The position numbers were made by a program, and so were the translations under genes. Source: an uncultured Bacteroidales bacterium (GTDB lineage: Bacteria; Bacteroidota; Bacteroidia; Bacteroidales; Bacteroidaceae). From it: 41,807 nucleotides of DNA. The stretch is from contig CACXLY010000016.1 of assembly GCA_902768605.1 (NCBI GenBank), forward strand, positions 1-41,807. Reading direction: 5' to 3'. Of this stretch, positions 23,150-32,321 are shown piece after piece. Position 1 is the first letter of the stretch, and each line of letters begins with the position of its first letter. The notes beneath the pieces were generated by a model that was given only the letters and a program-made list of their open reading frames with translations, was not told the origin of the DNA and made no database searches.

Positions 23150-24958
23150 ATGAAACGCCAGAGACTCTTCATTCTTTCAATCTTTCATTTTTTCATTCTT
23201 TCACTTGGCTTTGCTCAGCTGCCTTACGGCTATGGCCCGATTGCAGTCCAACCTGAGGATTTGTCGGCCCTTGGCGGCAACAAGAACGAGTTCGTACAGG
23301 GCATGGTGCTCTTCGACCCTGCCGCCGACCCAGCCCTGGAGCGCATGAAAGGGATGACCATCAAGGGAATCCGATGCTACATGCGTGCCGACTACAAGCA
23401 GAAACGGCAGAAGCGGTCGGGCATACTGGCCAGCACAGGTTCTGTTAGCAATATCGTACGGACCACCTACGCCGACCTCCTGGAGGGATGGAACGACGTC
23501 CTGTTCGACGAGCCTCTGGTCATCGGCGACGAGAAGCTGTTCCTCGGCGTACAAGCCTACGAAACCCTCGGCACGCCCTACCCTCTCGTCACCTATGGAG
23601 CAGCCACCGTTCCGCAGTCGTGCCTGGTGAATCTGGCTAAAAGCTCTTTTAAAGAGTATTCCGACCGAGGCACGCTGCTCATCTTCGCCCTGCTCGACGA
23701 CGAAGCGGCTCCCCTCGTCGGCCACACAGCCTACGCACAAAACACCTTCCACCCGCAGACCGTCGCCCCGGAAGCAGACTTCGAGGGAGGGCTCTACGTC
23801 CATAACTTCTCGGCAGAACCCATCCAAAGCATCGAGATAGCCATGCAGGGCGAAGGAGCCGAGACGCCCACCCTGCGCACCATCGAGCTGCCCGAAGCCA
23901 TTCCCGCCTACGGAAGCACGGTGGTGACCACCAAGCTGCGCAGCGGCTCGGCCGAAGGGACAAGCGTCGGCTGGACAGCCACCGTCACCAAGGTGAACGG
24001 ACAGGAGACACAGCCGGGACGCCCGGGCACCACACCACTCTACGTCACCTACGACAACTTCATCCGCACCCCGCTCATCGAGGAGTTCACCAGCCAGCGC
24101 TGCATCGCTTGCCCGCAGATGGCCTACTTCCTCGAGAAAGCCCTGGAGGAATACGAAGGCAGCTACGTCTATGTGGCTCACCACTCGGGCTTCGTTGAGG
24201 ACAAGTTCACCACGCAGCCCGACCGCGACATCCTCTACGTCTTCGGCGGATACGAGAACCAGTACAACCCCGCCATCATGTACAACCGCGCCATCCTCGA
24301 GGGCGAGAACCAAATCATCCAAGGCGTTCGCGACATGTCGCCCGAACCCTACAAACAGGCCTTGGCGCTCGCTGCCGACATGCCCGCGATGGCCGAAGTG
24401 AACATAGAAACGACAAGCAGTCAGGTGACCGTCAGCGGACGTGTGGCTCGCGATTTGGTCGGGACACCCCTCTACCTCTCGTGCTACCTCGTGGAGGACG
24501 GCATCTCCACCGACGACTATCCGCAGGTCGGCATGGACGATGCAGATGCGCCTGCCGACCTGAAAGACGTGTTCCGCCACAACGGCGTCATCCTGCACTA
24601 CTTCACCTCGCAGGCCATTGGCGACCTGCTCAGCATAGAGGCAAACGGCTCATATAGCGTCACTTACCCGATGGAGGAGAAAGTAGGCTTCGGAGGCACG
24701 GCACGCCGCCTGGTGTCTTTCGTCCACAAGGTGAACCAAAGCGACCCCTACGACACCTACGTGCTGAACGCCGCAGAGATGAAGCTTGATGAAGACGACG
24801 GCATCGAAGAAATGAAGAATGAAGAATTAAGAAGCTTTAGCTCGACGAAGTCAATGAAGAATGAAATCTACGACCTTGCCGGCAGAAGAGTAAGCCCCGC
24901 CGCCGCCAAGCTCCCCGGCATCAAGATTATCGGAAGAAAGAAGATGATTATAAGATAA
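23150..24958 (+). CDS. Omp28-like secreted protein with thioredoxin-type CxxC
   Basis: From ATG 23150 the protein has 602 residues. An in-frame ATG at 23117 lies inside the repeat array and would spoil the signal peptide (MKRQRLFILSIFHFFILSLG), so it is rejected. An N-terminal beta domain and an Ig-like segment lead to LIEEFTSQRCIACPQ (C318, C321), a thioredoxin-like active-site pattern of the Omp28 family. After it come VYVAHHSGF and NPAIMYNR. The family is secreted or outer-membrane associated; a redox role in the periplasm or at the surface is inferred. Near the end, EEMKNEELRSFSSTKSMKNE is coded by repeat DNA, followed by the tail YDLAGRRVSP. A bidirectional terminator follows. It probably shares a transcript with the upstream paralogue. 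Confidence 0.82.
   Translation: MKRQRLFILSIFHFFILSLGFAQLPYGYGPIAVQPEDLSALGGNKNEFVQGMVLFDPAADPALERMKGMTIKGIRCYMRADYKQKRQKRSGILASTGSVSNIVRTTYADLLEGWNDVLFDEPLVIGDEKLFLGVQAYETLGTPYPLVTYGAATVPQSCLVNLAKSSFKEYSDRGTLLIFALLDDEAAPLVGHTAYAQNTFHPQTVAPEADFEGGLYVHNFSAEPIQSIEIAMQGEGAETPTLRTIELPEAIPAYGSTVVTTKLRSGSAEGTSVGWTATVTKVNGQETQPGRPGTTPLYVTYDNFIRTPLIEEFTSQRCIACPQMAYFLEKALEEYEGSYVYVAHHSGFVEDKFTTQPDRDILYVFGGYENQYNPAIMYNRAILEGENQIIQGVRDMSPEPYKQALALAADMPAMAEVNIETTSSQVTVSGRVARDLVGTPLYLSCYLVEDGISTDDYPQVGMDDADAPADLKDVFRHNGVILHYFTSQAIGDLLSIEANGSYSVTYPMEEKVGFGGTARRLVSFVHKVNQSDPYDTYVLNAAEMKLDEDDGIEEMKNEELRSFSSTKSMKNEIYDLAGRRVSPAAAKLPGIKIIGRKKMIIR
24811..24865 (+). repeat. AATGAAGAATGAAG repeat coding part of an Omp28-like protein
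   Basis: AATGAAGAATGAAGAATTAA opens the segment and AATGAAGAATGAA closes it. They enclose AGAAGCTTTAGCTCGACG and AAGTCAA. The enclosed part matches the spacer of the composite element at 2355-2379 in 23 of 25 positions, although the genes are unrelated. Confidence 0.65.
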
Positions 24959-24983
24959 GGGAACAGGAATTTAAGATAATAAG

Positions 24984-25028
24984 AACAGAGAACCCGCTCG
25001 TGCTTCAAACATGGGCGGGTTCTCTGTT
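24984..25028. terminator. Bidirectional terminator between convergent genes
   Basis: A perfect 14-bp stem (AACAGAGAACCCGC at 24984-24997, complement at 25015-25028) has a 17-nt loop. It lies 25 nt after the Omp28-like stop and 41 nt after the SGNH stop on the other strand. T runs are weak. Confidence 0.82.
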
Positions 25029-25069
25029 TAGCATCACGGCGCGATTCTTTGTCGCGGTGGTCTGTAGCC

Positions 25070-25867
25070 TTATTCCTCTGCCAGAATCTTCTCGAAGGCC
25101 TGTATCAGGACGTTAGCCATTATCTGCATGCCTTCGTCGTTGGGGTGCAGGGCTGTGTCGTAGCTCCAGTTGTCGAGCTGGCGCTGACCGCCGCATTCGG
25201 CGAAGAAGTCGGCCACGGGGAACGACTCGTAGGCCGCTATCTGACGGATGATGTTGGCGTACTCCTCGAGGTAGATGCCCTCCTTGGGGTCGTACCAATG
25301 ATCGGGCAGGTAGCCGTTGAAGCCGTAAGCCTTGCGCGGCGTGCAAAGGATGACGCGGGCCTTCTTGTTGCGCGAGAAGATGCGGTCGATGAGCTGGCGA
25401 TAGATGGCGGCAAAGGTGCCGTTCTTCGTGTTGTTGATGTAGTCGTCGATGGTGCCGACGGGCGTGGAGTGCCCCCAGTCGTTGATGCCATGCTCGATGG
25501 TATAGTAGTCGGCAAGGGCGACCTGCGAGATGGCCGACGAGAGGGTGCCGCCGTTGACTGACTTGTTGCTGAAGTTCTTGAAGGCGAGCTTCTCCATGAC
25601 GCGTGTCTGATAGCCCTTCGTCAGGGGATAGTTAGCGGTATTCTCGTTGAGCCACGAGATGGAGGTGCCGAGGGAGCACCAGCGCCCCTTTACTTGGCGG
25701 GGCTCGGCGCTGGCGGCCTGAGCGGGCTCCATGCTGAACACGATGCTGTCCACCTCATCGACGTTGAAACCGTGGTCTTTCTCTTTCTCATAGACCGTGA
25801 AGCTCTGCGCCGTAGCTACAGAGGCTACAGCGCAGAGGATGATTGATAGAAATGTGTGTCGTTTCAT
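25070..25867 (-). CDS. Secreted SGNH/GDSL-family hydrolase
   Basis: The protein has 265 residues with a signal peptide (residues 1-20, ending SVATA). SGNH blocks are visible: block I SLGTSIS (S69, nucleophile), block II VNGG (N105, G106), block III GIND (N129), and block V DTALHPND (D237, H241). The serine motif GTSIS replaces the usual GDS, as in SGNH esterases that act on acylated sugars. The spacer VYEKEKDHGFNVDEVDSIVF after the signal resembles a short linker found on other Bacteroidales secreted proteins. The start is 3 nt after the stop of the giant protein upstream, so the two genes are an operon. Deacylation of a surface or dietary polysaccharide is inferred. It has no sorting-like tail. 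Confidence 0.85.
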   Translation of the reverse strand: MKRHTFLSIILCAVASVATAQSFTVYEKEKDHGFNVDEVDSIVFSMEPAQAASAEPRQVKGRWCSLGTSISWLNENTANYPLTKGYQTRVMEKLAFKNFSNKSVNGGTLSSAISQVALADYYTIEHGINDWGHSTPVGTIDDYINNTKNGTFAAIYRQLIDRIFSRNKKARVILCTPRKAYGFNGYLPDHWYDPKEGIYLEEYANIIRQIAAYESFPVADFFAECGGQRQLDNWSYDTALHPNDEGMQIMANVLIQAFEKILAEE

Positions 25868-25870
25868 AGT

Positions 25871-28800
25871 TTACTTGACAAGAATCTTTTTTCCGTTGAT
25901 AATGTTGATGCCCTTCTGCATCTTTGAGAGACGCTGGCCGGCGAGGTTGTAGATGCCTTGTCCGCCATCTGCTGTCAGCTGGTTGCTTTCAGCTATCTCG
26001 CCAATGCCGACGGGTATGCCGTTCACGAGGTTATAGTAGATACCTTCCTCGGCATTGAAGAATACCTGGTAGCGGTCGGCAGAGAGGACGGGATAGGTGT
26101 CTTCGTTGATGGTCTGATACCAGCGGATATTGCTTTGGTTGCCATTCAGCTTATAGCATACCTCGCCGCTGCGGAACTGGTCGAGCGTCATCTGTGTGCC
26201 CTGAGCCGCGCCAACGGGATTGAGGTAGTAGCAGTTGTTGAGGCGGACGTTACCGCGGCAGAAGGTGTAGCAGTAGTCGGTGCCTGTGCCTTCGGTCAAT
26301 TCGCAAGCCGTGAAGCAGTTGTTGAGCACGGACGTGCCGCTGCCGGAGTAAGCCACGAAGCCGCAATACATCGAGCTGCCGGGGTTGCCCATCGAGCCGA
26401 GAGTAGCGCAGTTGTTGAAGGTGGCATCGCCCTCCATGCGTCCGAACATGCCGCCGTCGCCTGTCACGCCGCTGTGGTCGCCAATGATGTCGACGTCGGT
26501 GATGACGCTTTCCACGAGCACGTTATTGCTGGCCCAGCCTACGAGGGCTCCGAAATGGATGGTGGTGACGATGGCATCGCCGGTGACGCGCAGGTTGCGG
26601 ATAGTGGCGCCATCAGCATAACGGAAGAGTCCGCAGTAGTTGTCGTTCACCTCGTAGCTATAGTTGACGGTGTGTCCCTGTCCGTCGAAGATGCCGCCGA
26701 ACTGAGCATCCGACGTACCAATCATGAGGTCGGGATTATCGCCTTCGTTCAGGTCGATGTCGGCCAGCAGCTTAGCATTGATCTTCGTGCTGCCTCCGTT
26801 GACCATAGCTGCAAAGAACGTGTAGTCCTCGAGGTTGCGAAGCAGATAGTAGCCGTCCTCTTCATCGGGGAAGAAGTCAAGGTAGTCGGTCAGGTTGATG
26901 GCATTTATCTCCTCGGCCGACATAGTGCCGTCCACGTAGCCGCCGATGAGCATGGAGTAGAGGTTCTCCAGCTCTTCGAACTTCTCGTCGGTAAGCAAGT
27001 CGGCGAAGGCCATCTCCATGCTGCTCACCTCTTCTGCCATATCCATGAGATGGATGTAAGCCTGCTTGCACTCGTATATCTTGAGGAAGAGCTCGGAGAA
27101 CTTCTCGATGAGCTGATACTTGACATCAGAATCTCTGGTGCCTGCCACTGCATCAAGTGTCTGGCGCAGCTCGTTCTTGAGGGCCTGACTGTAGTTGGGA
27201 TAAGCGGCGTAGGCATCGTTGATGTCGATTGTTTTCTCATAGACATCGAGGATGGTCTTGGCGCGAGCGGACTGAGATGCGAGCACGCGGTCGAGGCTTT
27301 CCTCGGCGTCATCTATCTCACCGTAGTAGGTGACCTTGATGTTGCCGAAGCCGAGCCAGTCGCGCGTGAGGCTTGTGCCGGGCTGGCGAACGCCGATGGT
27401 CAGCTGGCCGTCTGTAACGTGGCAAAGCACGTAGTTGGGATAGCGGCCTGCCTGGAAGGCGTTGCAGCAGCTCACGATGCCTTGCATGGTATAGCCGATG
27501 ACGTTATCGTCTTCATCCACGATTGGGAAGTCGGCGACGGGACCGTTGATGTTGCAGTTCACGCCGTCGATGGCATCGTCCACACTTATCATGTCCTCGA
27601 TGTTGGCCTGGAAGAAGTTGTGTATGCCGTTGGCGTAGAGCGTGGCAGCATAGTTGACGTTGTAGAAGTCGTTGTAGGGAGTGGGACGGAACGCGCCGTT
27701 TATCTGCAGCTCGTAGATGCCGTTGGGCAGGCCCGTGACGGTCTGATACATGTCCATCTTAGCTGCGAGGCATTCTGCTGCATAGAGCGGGCTGGTCTCG
27801 GACGTGCCCCAACCCGTAGGAACCTGACCTTCCCAACCATTGAACTGGTCGCTCAGGTCGATGTTGGTGAAGAGCATGGAGACGTCGGTGCCGACGGCAG
27901 GCGTGAAGGTGATGGCAGCAACCAGCATCTCATCGATGCGTGCCGTCTCGGCGATGATTTCCTCTTCGCTGAGCAGGCAGTTGTCGAGAATATAGACTGC
28001 AGAACCGTTGGGATAGTCCTCGCCCGGCTCATCGAGTTCCTCGAGGTAAGACCTCAGGAAGTCAACCTTCAGGTTGTCGAGGTCGGGATTCTCGTCGAGG
28101 TAATTCTTCGCGTATTCAACCTTAGCGATATATGCGGCATAAGCGTCGGCACAGCTCTGGATGGCCTGACGCTGCCCGTCGAGTGCGGCGAAGCCAGCCA
28201 TGAAGGCATCGATGTCGGCTGCCGTCTTCAGCGCATTGAGGTCCTCGAGATAAGTGTCCACGAGGCTCTTCTGAACGATGGTGTTCTCGAGGCGCTGGGT
28301 CTCATCCTCGATAACGATGGCAACGAACTCCTTGAAGCTTGCCTCGTCGGTGATGTTCATGAAGACCTGACCTGCGCCATAGACTTTCAGGTGATTGGGG
28401 TCGGGCACGGGCATGTTGTCCTCACCAAGCGTCTGATACCATCCGATGTTACTCTGGTCGCCATTGAGCAGGTGGCAGAGCTCGCCGCTTGCAAGCTGCT
28501 CTTCTGTTATCTGAGCTTGATGTATATTGTTGCCAGTCAACACCTTTCCGATAGCATTGAGATAGTAGCTGTTGTTGATGGTGACTGTACCGTTTTGGTG
28601 TGTCAGGGTAAAGCAGTTGCCGGTGCCTGTGCCTTCGGTAAGGGTGCAGGTGGAGTAGCAATTGTTCAGGGTAGTGCTGCTGTTGGCCTCTGACCAGCCG
28701 GAGAACGGACTGTACATCGAGCTGCCCTCGAAGCCCATCTCGCCGAGCGTTGCGCAGTTGTTGAAAGTGAGGTTTGCGTAGTTGGCACCAATCATGCCAG

Positions 28801-30898
28801 CGTCGCCCGTCACTTGGTTCATGGCACCGATGATGTCGACGTCCGTGACGACGTTCTCCACGAGTATCGTGCCATTGCCGCGTCCGATGAGTGCGCCGTA
28901 GTGAATCTGCGTGACGTATGCGCTTCCCTCTACGCGGAGGTTGCAGATTGTAGCATCCTTGACGAAGGCGAAGAGACCGCGCCACATCTGCGTTACTTCA
29001 TCATAGTCGTAGTGAATCGTGTGGTAGCCGCCGTCGAAGATACCTGTGAAGGGTCTACTCTCCGTACCTATCATAAGGCTTGGGTCAACACAGTCGTTGA
29101 GGTCGATGTTGTCGGTCAGGCGCACCTTTATCTGGGCGTCGCTCTGCTGAACCTTAAGGTTGAGCCAATACATCTGGTCGGCATTGCTGATGAGATAGTA
29201 GCCTTCGGCATCTTGCTGCACAGCATTGGGGTCAGGCGTGCCGCAGACGGAGCAAATGCCGTCCAAGCCAAACTGATGGTCGGGTATCACAGGATAGGCC
29301 TCTGTGTTGGTGTAAGTGAGAGGGCTTTCTTCAATCTCAGCGCCGTCGCAACGTAAAGTGCCTGAACCATAGACACGCGGACCGTTCGGGTCTGGCATTG
29401 GGAACGGGTCGGTACCGATGCTCTGAGTCCAGGCGATGTTGCTCTGGTCGCCATTCAACTTGTAGCAGAGCGAACCGCTTTCTATCTGCTCCTCATCTAT
29501 TGCTGCTCCCTGCACTTCGTTCGGCACCAACTGATTGAGTGCGTAACAGTTGTTGAGCTGGCAATCGCCTCTGCAGAAGGTATGGCAATAATCCAAGCCG
29601 GTGTCCTCCGTCAGCTCGCACGTGGTGTAGCAGTTGTTGAGGGTGGAGAGCACGCCACCGGTAGCGAATGCCACGAAGCCGCAATACATCGAGCTTCCCG
29701 GGTAGCCCATCTTGCCGAGAGTGGCGCAGTTGTTGAACGTGATGTTACCGTAGAGGGCGCCTATCATGCCGCCGTTGCCGGTCACACCGCTGTGCTCGCC
29801 TGTGATTTCTACATTCGTCACCACATTCTCCACGAGCATCTCGCCGTCGCCATAACCAATGAGCGCGCCGTAGTGGATGCCGCGGGTCACGACGTCACCC
29901 TCCACGCGGAGATTCTTGATAGTAGCGCCGCTGATGTAGCTGAAGAGGCCGCAATAGTTTGCACTGAAGTCGTAGCTGTAGGTAACGGTATGCCCCTTAC
30001 CATCGAATACGCCGGTGAAGGGATAGGCTTGCGTACCGATCATCATATTCGAATAGTCGGTACCCCTGAGGTCGATGTCGGCCGTCAGGACGCCATCCAG
30101 CTCGGCGCCGCCCTGGATAAGTTGGGCGAAGTTGTACAGATCCTCAGGAGTGGCAATCTCCATGACCTCGTTCGGCACGGGCGGAACGGTGCTGCCCAGC
30201 TCTGCCACCTGCTCATCGGTGAGAGGCGCTTCCCAGAAGCGGACCTCGTTGACGCAGGTTTCTACTCTTTCACCACTTTCGTCAGCGAAGAGATAGAAGC
30301 CCCAGGCTCCAATCTTGAAGCGGTCGCCGTCGTCGGGATTGGCCTCGACAAGCTTGGTGCCGTTCACGTAAAGGACGTTCTTGCCGTTGCGGTAGGACAA
30401 TACCACGCGATACCACTTATCTTCCCTGATGTTTCCGTGGTAGCCGCCCATAGAGGCGATACCTATCTGGTTCTGATGGGTAAAGAGGTCTCCGTCGTTG
30501 GAGTTAGCCTCATCTGTCTGAATCAGACTGTTCCAATCGGAGGCATTCGGCAGCATGATGTCCATCATAAGGGTGTAGGACTGCGAAGCCTCTGCACCTT
30601 CCGCACGTGCCACCTTCAAGGCAGAACCAGCAGGCAACGAGATGGCCGTGTATTCGCCCGTCGGACCGGGTGTTGCGACAATCTCAGCCTCGCTAACGGT
30701 CGCAGGGGAAATACTCTTGTATCCCATCACGGCAGGCGTCATCGTCATGTTCCCCTTTGCGGCCTCCATTCGGTTCTCACCGTTCTCGAAGGTCCACATA
30801 CCGTCGGGTTCCGGCGTCTGAGCCATCACCCTTTCACTCATTCCTGCCAAGCCCAATCCCAGGCAAAGCAGGAGCATAGGTAGTAATCTCTGTTTCAT
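25871..30898 (-). CDS. Giant secreted LamG, GLUG-repeat and helical-linker protein
   Basis: The protein has 1675 residues. A signal peptide (1-26, ending RVMAQ) leads to a LamG-3 type domain (about 30-250, KWYRVVLSYRNGK, LYVNGTK). Two GLUG-type units follow (starting near residues 278 and 595). Then come a helical region (about 850-970, FKEFVAIVIEDETQRLENTI and nearby), a carbohydrate-binding-like beta domain (about 980-1190, GLPNGIYELQINGAFRPTPY), a second helical region (about 1195-1340), and a third GLUG unit (about 1360-1600). A C...H...CxxCG knuckle lies near residue 525-545 (LRCDGAE, PDHQF, CSVCG). The tail is YNLAGQRLSKMQKGINIING. It parallels the 1613-residue protein but has extra inserted domains. 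A surface-binding role is inferred; the adjacent SGNH hydrolase may act on the bound ligand. Confidence 0.85.
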   Translation of the reverse strand: MKQRLLPMLLLCLGLGLAGMSERVMAQTPEPDGMWTFENGENRMEAAKGNMTMTPAVMGYKSISPATVSEAEIVATPGPTGEYTAISLPAGSALKVARAEGAEASQSYTLMMDIMLPNASDWNSLIQTDEANSNDGDLFTHQNQIGIASMGGYHGNIREDKWYRVVLSYRNGKNVLYVNGTKLVEANPDDGDRFKIGAWGFYLFADESGERVETCVNEVRFWEAPLTDEQVAELGSTVPPVPNEVMEIATPEDLYNFAQLIQGGAELDGVLTADIDLRGTDYSNMMIGTQAYPFTGVFDGKGHTVTYSYDFSANYCGLFSYISGATIKNLRVEGDVVTRGIHYGALIGYGDGEMLVENVVTNVEITGEHSGVTGNGGMIGALYGNITFNNCATLGKMGYPGSSMYCGFVAFATGGVLSTLNNCYTTCELTEDTGLDYCHTFCRGDCQLNNCYALNQLVPNEVQGAAIDEEQIESGSLCYKLNGDQSNIAWTQSIGTDPFPMPDPNGPRVYGSGTLRCDGAEIEESPLTYTNTEAYPVIPDHQFGLDGICSVCGTPDPNAVQQDAEGYYLISNADQMYWLNLKVQQSDAQIKVRLTDNIDLNDCVDPSLMIGTESRPFTGIFDGGYHTIHYDYDEVTQMWRGLFAFVKDATICNLRVEGSAYVTQIHYGALIGRGNGTILVENVVTDVDIIGAMNQVTGDAGMIGANYANLTFNNCATLGEMGFEGSSMYSPFSGWSEANSSTTLNNCYSTCTLTEGTGTGNCFTLTHQNGTVTINNSYYLNAIGKVLTGNNIHQAQITEEQLASGELCHLLNGDQSNIGWYQTLGEDNMPVPDPNHLKVYGAGQVFMNITDEASFKEFVAIVIEDETQRLENTIVQKSLVDTYLEDLNALKTAADIDAFMAGFAALDGQRQAIQSCADAYAAYIAKVEYAKNYLDENPDLDNLKVDFLRSYLEELDEPGEDYPNGSAVYILDNCLLSEEEIIAETARIDEMLVAAITFTPAVGTDVSMLFTNIDLSDQFNGWEGQVPTGWGTSETSPLYAAECLAAKMDMYQTVTGLPNGIYELQINGAFRPTPYNDFYNVNYAATLYANGIHNFFQANIEDMISVDDAIDGVNCNINGPVADFPIVDEDDNVIGYTMQGIVSCCNAFQAGRYPNYVLCHVTDGQLTIGVRQPGTSLTRDWLGFGNIKVTYYGEIDDAEESLDRVLASQSARAKTILDVYEKTIDINDAYAAYPNYSQALKNELRQTLDAVAGTRDSDVKYQLIEKFSELFLKIYECKQAYIHLMDMAEEVSSMEMAFADLLTDEKFEELENLYSMLIGGYVDGTMSAEEINAINLTDYLDFFPDEEDGYYLLRNLEDYTFFAAMVNGGSTKINAKLLADIDLNEGDNPDLMIGTSDAQFGGIFDGQGHTVNYSYEVNDNYCGLFRYADGATIRNLRVTGDAIVTTIHFGALVGWASNNVLVESVITDVDIIGDHSGVTGDGGMFGRMEGDATFNNCATLGSMGNPGSSMYCGFVAYSGSGTSVLNNCFTACELTEGTGTDYCYTFCRGNVRLNNCYYLNPVGAAQGTQMTLDQFRSGEVCYKLNGNQSNIRWYQTINEDTYPVLSADRYQVFFNAEEGIYYNLVNGIPVGIGEIAESNQLTADGGQGIYNLAGQRLSKMQKGINIINGKKILVK
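25957..25985 (-). repeat. Decayed GACAAC-type linker repeat before a sorting tail
   Basis: The coding-strand sequence AACCAGCTGACAGCAGATGG encodes NQLTADGG directly before IYNLAGQRL. It sits at the same place as the clean GACAACAG arrays in the paralogous tails, with more mutations. Confidence 0.45.
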
Positions 30899-31173
30899 AA
30901 CAATAGTTGTTTAGTTGAATATAGGTTTTATTAATCTCTTTTTCGACCTTGAATGCACTGCAAAAATACAAATTATTCACGAGAAATGGAACAGGTAAAA
31001 GGAAAAAAGTTTCAGTATTATTAAAAAAAAGTACATGCGCGCGCAGAAGAAGGGTCAAACGCCACGTGACAGAATGCAAGCAGAACCAGCCAAGTTGCTT
31101 TCTATTTGCTATTATTGCACACATCGCTTAGTGAGGGAAAACAGCTCTCAAAACGTCGCCATTTGCTTCACAT

Positions 31174-31261
31174 CACGTGGCGAGAGTCATCGCCACACGA
31201 GGGAAAGCCTCTTCCTACACGTGGGAAAGCCTCACGCCACACGTGGCATTTCTCCTCCCCT
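31174..31261. repeat. Four-unit 22-bp array headed by CACGTGG
   Basis: The units start at 31174, 31196, 31218 and 31240, each beginning CACGTGG or CACGAGG; a typical unit opens with CACGTGGGAAAGCCTCACGC. The spacing is exactly 22 bp, as in the array at 9681-9790, which ends in CACGTGG. The units are less alike than in that array. Confidence 0.75.
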
Positions 31262-31344
31262 CTGCAAAAGTCTGGCGCCGCGCCACGCAAAAAAATGTGC
31301 AAAAAGCGATGGAATGGGCCGTTTTTGCTACATGGAGGTGACAT

Positions 31345-31380
31345 TTTGAACATTGAGGATTGAAGATTGTATATTGAAGG
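31345..31380 (+). repeat. ATTGAGGATTGAAGATTG-type short repeat
   Basis: TTGAACATTGAGGATTGAAG followed by ATTGTATATTGAAGG consists of irregular 7-9 bp units. A related fragment (ATGTTCAACATTCAATG) lies at 38288-38304 before the TolC-like gene. Confidence 0.5.
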
Positions 31381-31645
31381 TTGGACACAATCACCTGTAT
31401 CTGAACGGGTTCTGAAATATCGCCCATTTCAGCTCATTTTTTCGGAAAATCGGCCTCAACCATAAGCGAGCGGATTTCAAGCGATTTTCGCGAGGTCAGC
31501 CAAAACGCAAGTGTAAGCATTTCTGCGATTTTCGTGACATTTTGCAAAAGAGGAGATGGTGCTTCCTTGCGTCATCCCTCCTCCCGCCTCCCACGTTCGG
31601 AAATGCCCTCTTACACAACATTCTGCTCATTTTTTCATTTATCCG

Positions 31646-31677
31646 TTTCCTTTTCTCAATTATTTGTTGTACCTTTG
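31646..31677 (+). promoter_or_regulatory. Promoter of the toxin-antitoxin pair
   Basis: TACCTTTG (31670-31677) is preceded by 20 bp and TTTC (31646-31649), a near-consensus -33 box. The leader to ATG 31703 is only about 20 nt. Confidence 0.65.
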
Positions 31678-31702
31678 CACACGAAACAACGCATCATAGC
31701 TT

Positions 31703-31957
31703 ATGACCACATTAGCACTGAATAACCTGTGGACGTACATCCAAGGGCTTTCCCTTAAGCAGAAGGACCGCGAGTGGCTGGCAAGCAAACTCATAGAGCC
31801 TTATGCCGCCGATGCAAAAACCGCCCGGCAGAAAGCGTACGTGAAGGACACGCTTACACGCGCGCTTGATGAGGTGGAAGCAGCCAAACGCGGGGAAATC
31901 AAGATGATGACAGAGGAGGAATTCATGGAGGACTTAAAGAAAGAAGGTCTGCTATGA
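31703..31957 (+). CDS. Putative antitoxin of a type II module
   Basis: This is an 84-residue acidic and helical protein ([33 protein letters not shown]). I do not recognise a DNA-binding domain with certainty. The assignment rests on its size, its 4-nt overlap with a RelE/HigB-like toxin gene, and a promoter directly upstream. The pattern EIKMMTEEEFMEDLKK is typical of the C-terminal toxin-binding helices of small Bacteroidales antitoxins, which is family knowledge and not proof. Autoregulation by the complex is expected. It could instead be an unrelated small protein. Confidence 0.65.
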   Translation: MTTLALNNLWTYIQGLSLKQKDREWLASKLIEPYAADAKTARQKAYVKDTLTRALDEVEAAKRGEIKMMTEEEFMEDLKKEGLL

Positions 31958-32289
31958 AAGTCCGACTTATACTATCTGCCGAGTTCACCCGGAAGTTCAA
32001 ACGACTTGCCAAGAAATACAGATCCCTGCCAACAGACTACCTTGCCCTCAGTAATGAATTGAAGGCGAATCCTTTCATTGGCACCGACCTGGGCAACGGC
32101 ATCCGAAAAGTCCGCATGGCTATCACCTCCAAGGGAAAAGGCAAAAGCGGAGGAGCCCGAGTGCTGACGCTGAACATCTTGGTAAGCGACGATGCCGAGG
32201 TGACCTTACTGACCATCTACGACAAAAACGAGATAGACAACGTCTCGGACGAGTACATCAGCTGGCTCGTCAGCGAGGCGAAGAAATAA
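31954..32289 (+). CDS. RelE/HigB-like toxin
   Basis: The protein has 111 residues. The pattern [20 protein letters not shown], then [37 protein letters not shown] and [10 protein letters not shown] is that of the RelE-superfamily toxins of the HigB-like/PF06296 group. These act as mRNA interferases, usually ribosome-dependent. Conserved basic residues (K and R in [21 protein letters not shown]) are in place, so the gene looks intact. The start overlaps the upstream gene by 4 nt (ATGA). guaA begins 32 nt downstream with no visible promoter between, so read-through into guaA is possible. Confidence 0.82.
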   Translation: MKVRLILSAEFTRKFKRLAKKYRSLPTDYLALSNELKANPFIGTDLGNGIRKVRMAITSKGKGKSGGARVLTLNILVSDDAEVTLLTIYDKNEIDNVSDEYISWLVSEAKK

Positions 32290-32321
32290 AACCTTACAAT
32301 AAGCAACACATTCTCAGTACT

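Larger units (their letters stand above)
30899..31702. other. Intergenic region with repeats and two divergent promoters
   Basis: No gene is supported. On the minus side is a possible -7 box TATTTTTG (30968-30961) for the 1675-residue protein, with no good -33 box. A 22-bp array lies at 31174-31261 and an ATTGAGGATTGAAGATTG-type repeat at 31345-31380. I see nothing definite in 31390-31640. The toxin-antitoxin promoter closes the gap. Confidence 0.65.

Noticed and set aside
25958..28693. A 911-codon open frame on the plus strand
   Set aside because: It is the antisense shadow of the 1675-residue secreted protein, which has a signal peptide, domains and tail on the minus strand.
31174..31261. 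CRISPR-like array
   Set aside because: The 22-bp units are back to back with no unique spacers, and no cas gene is in the window.
32290..32321. Purine riboswitch before guaA
   Set aside because: Only 32 nt separate the toxin gene and guaA, too short for the aptamer, and no such fold is visible at the end of the toxin gene.
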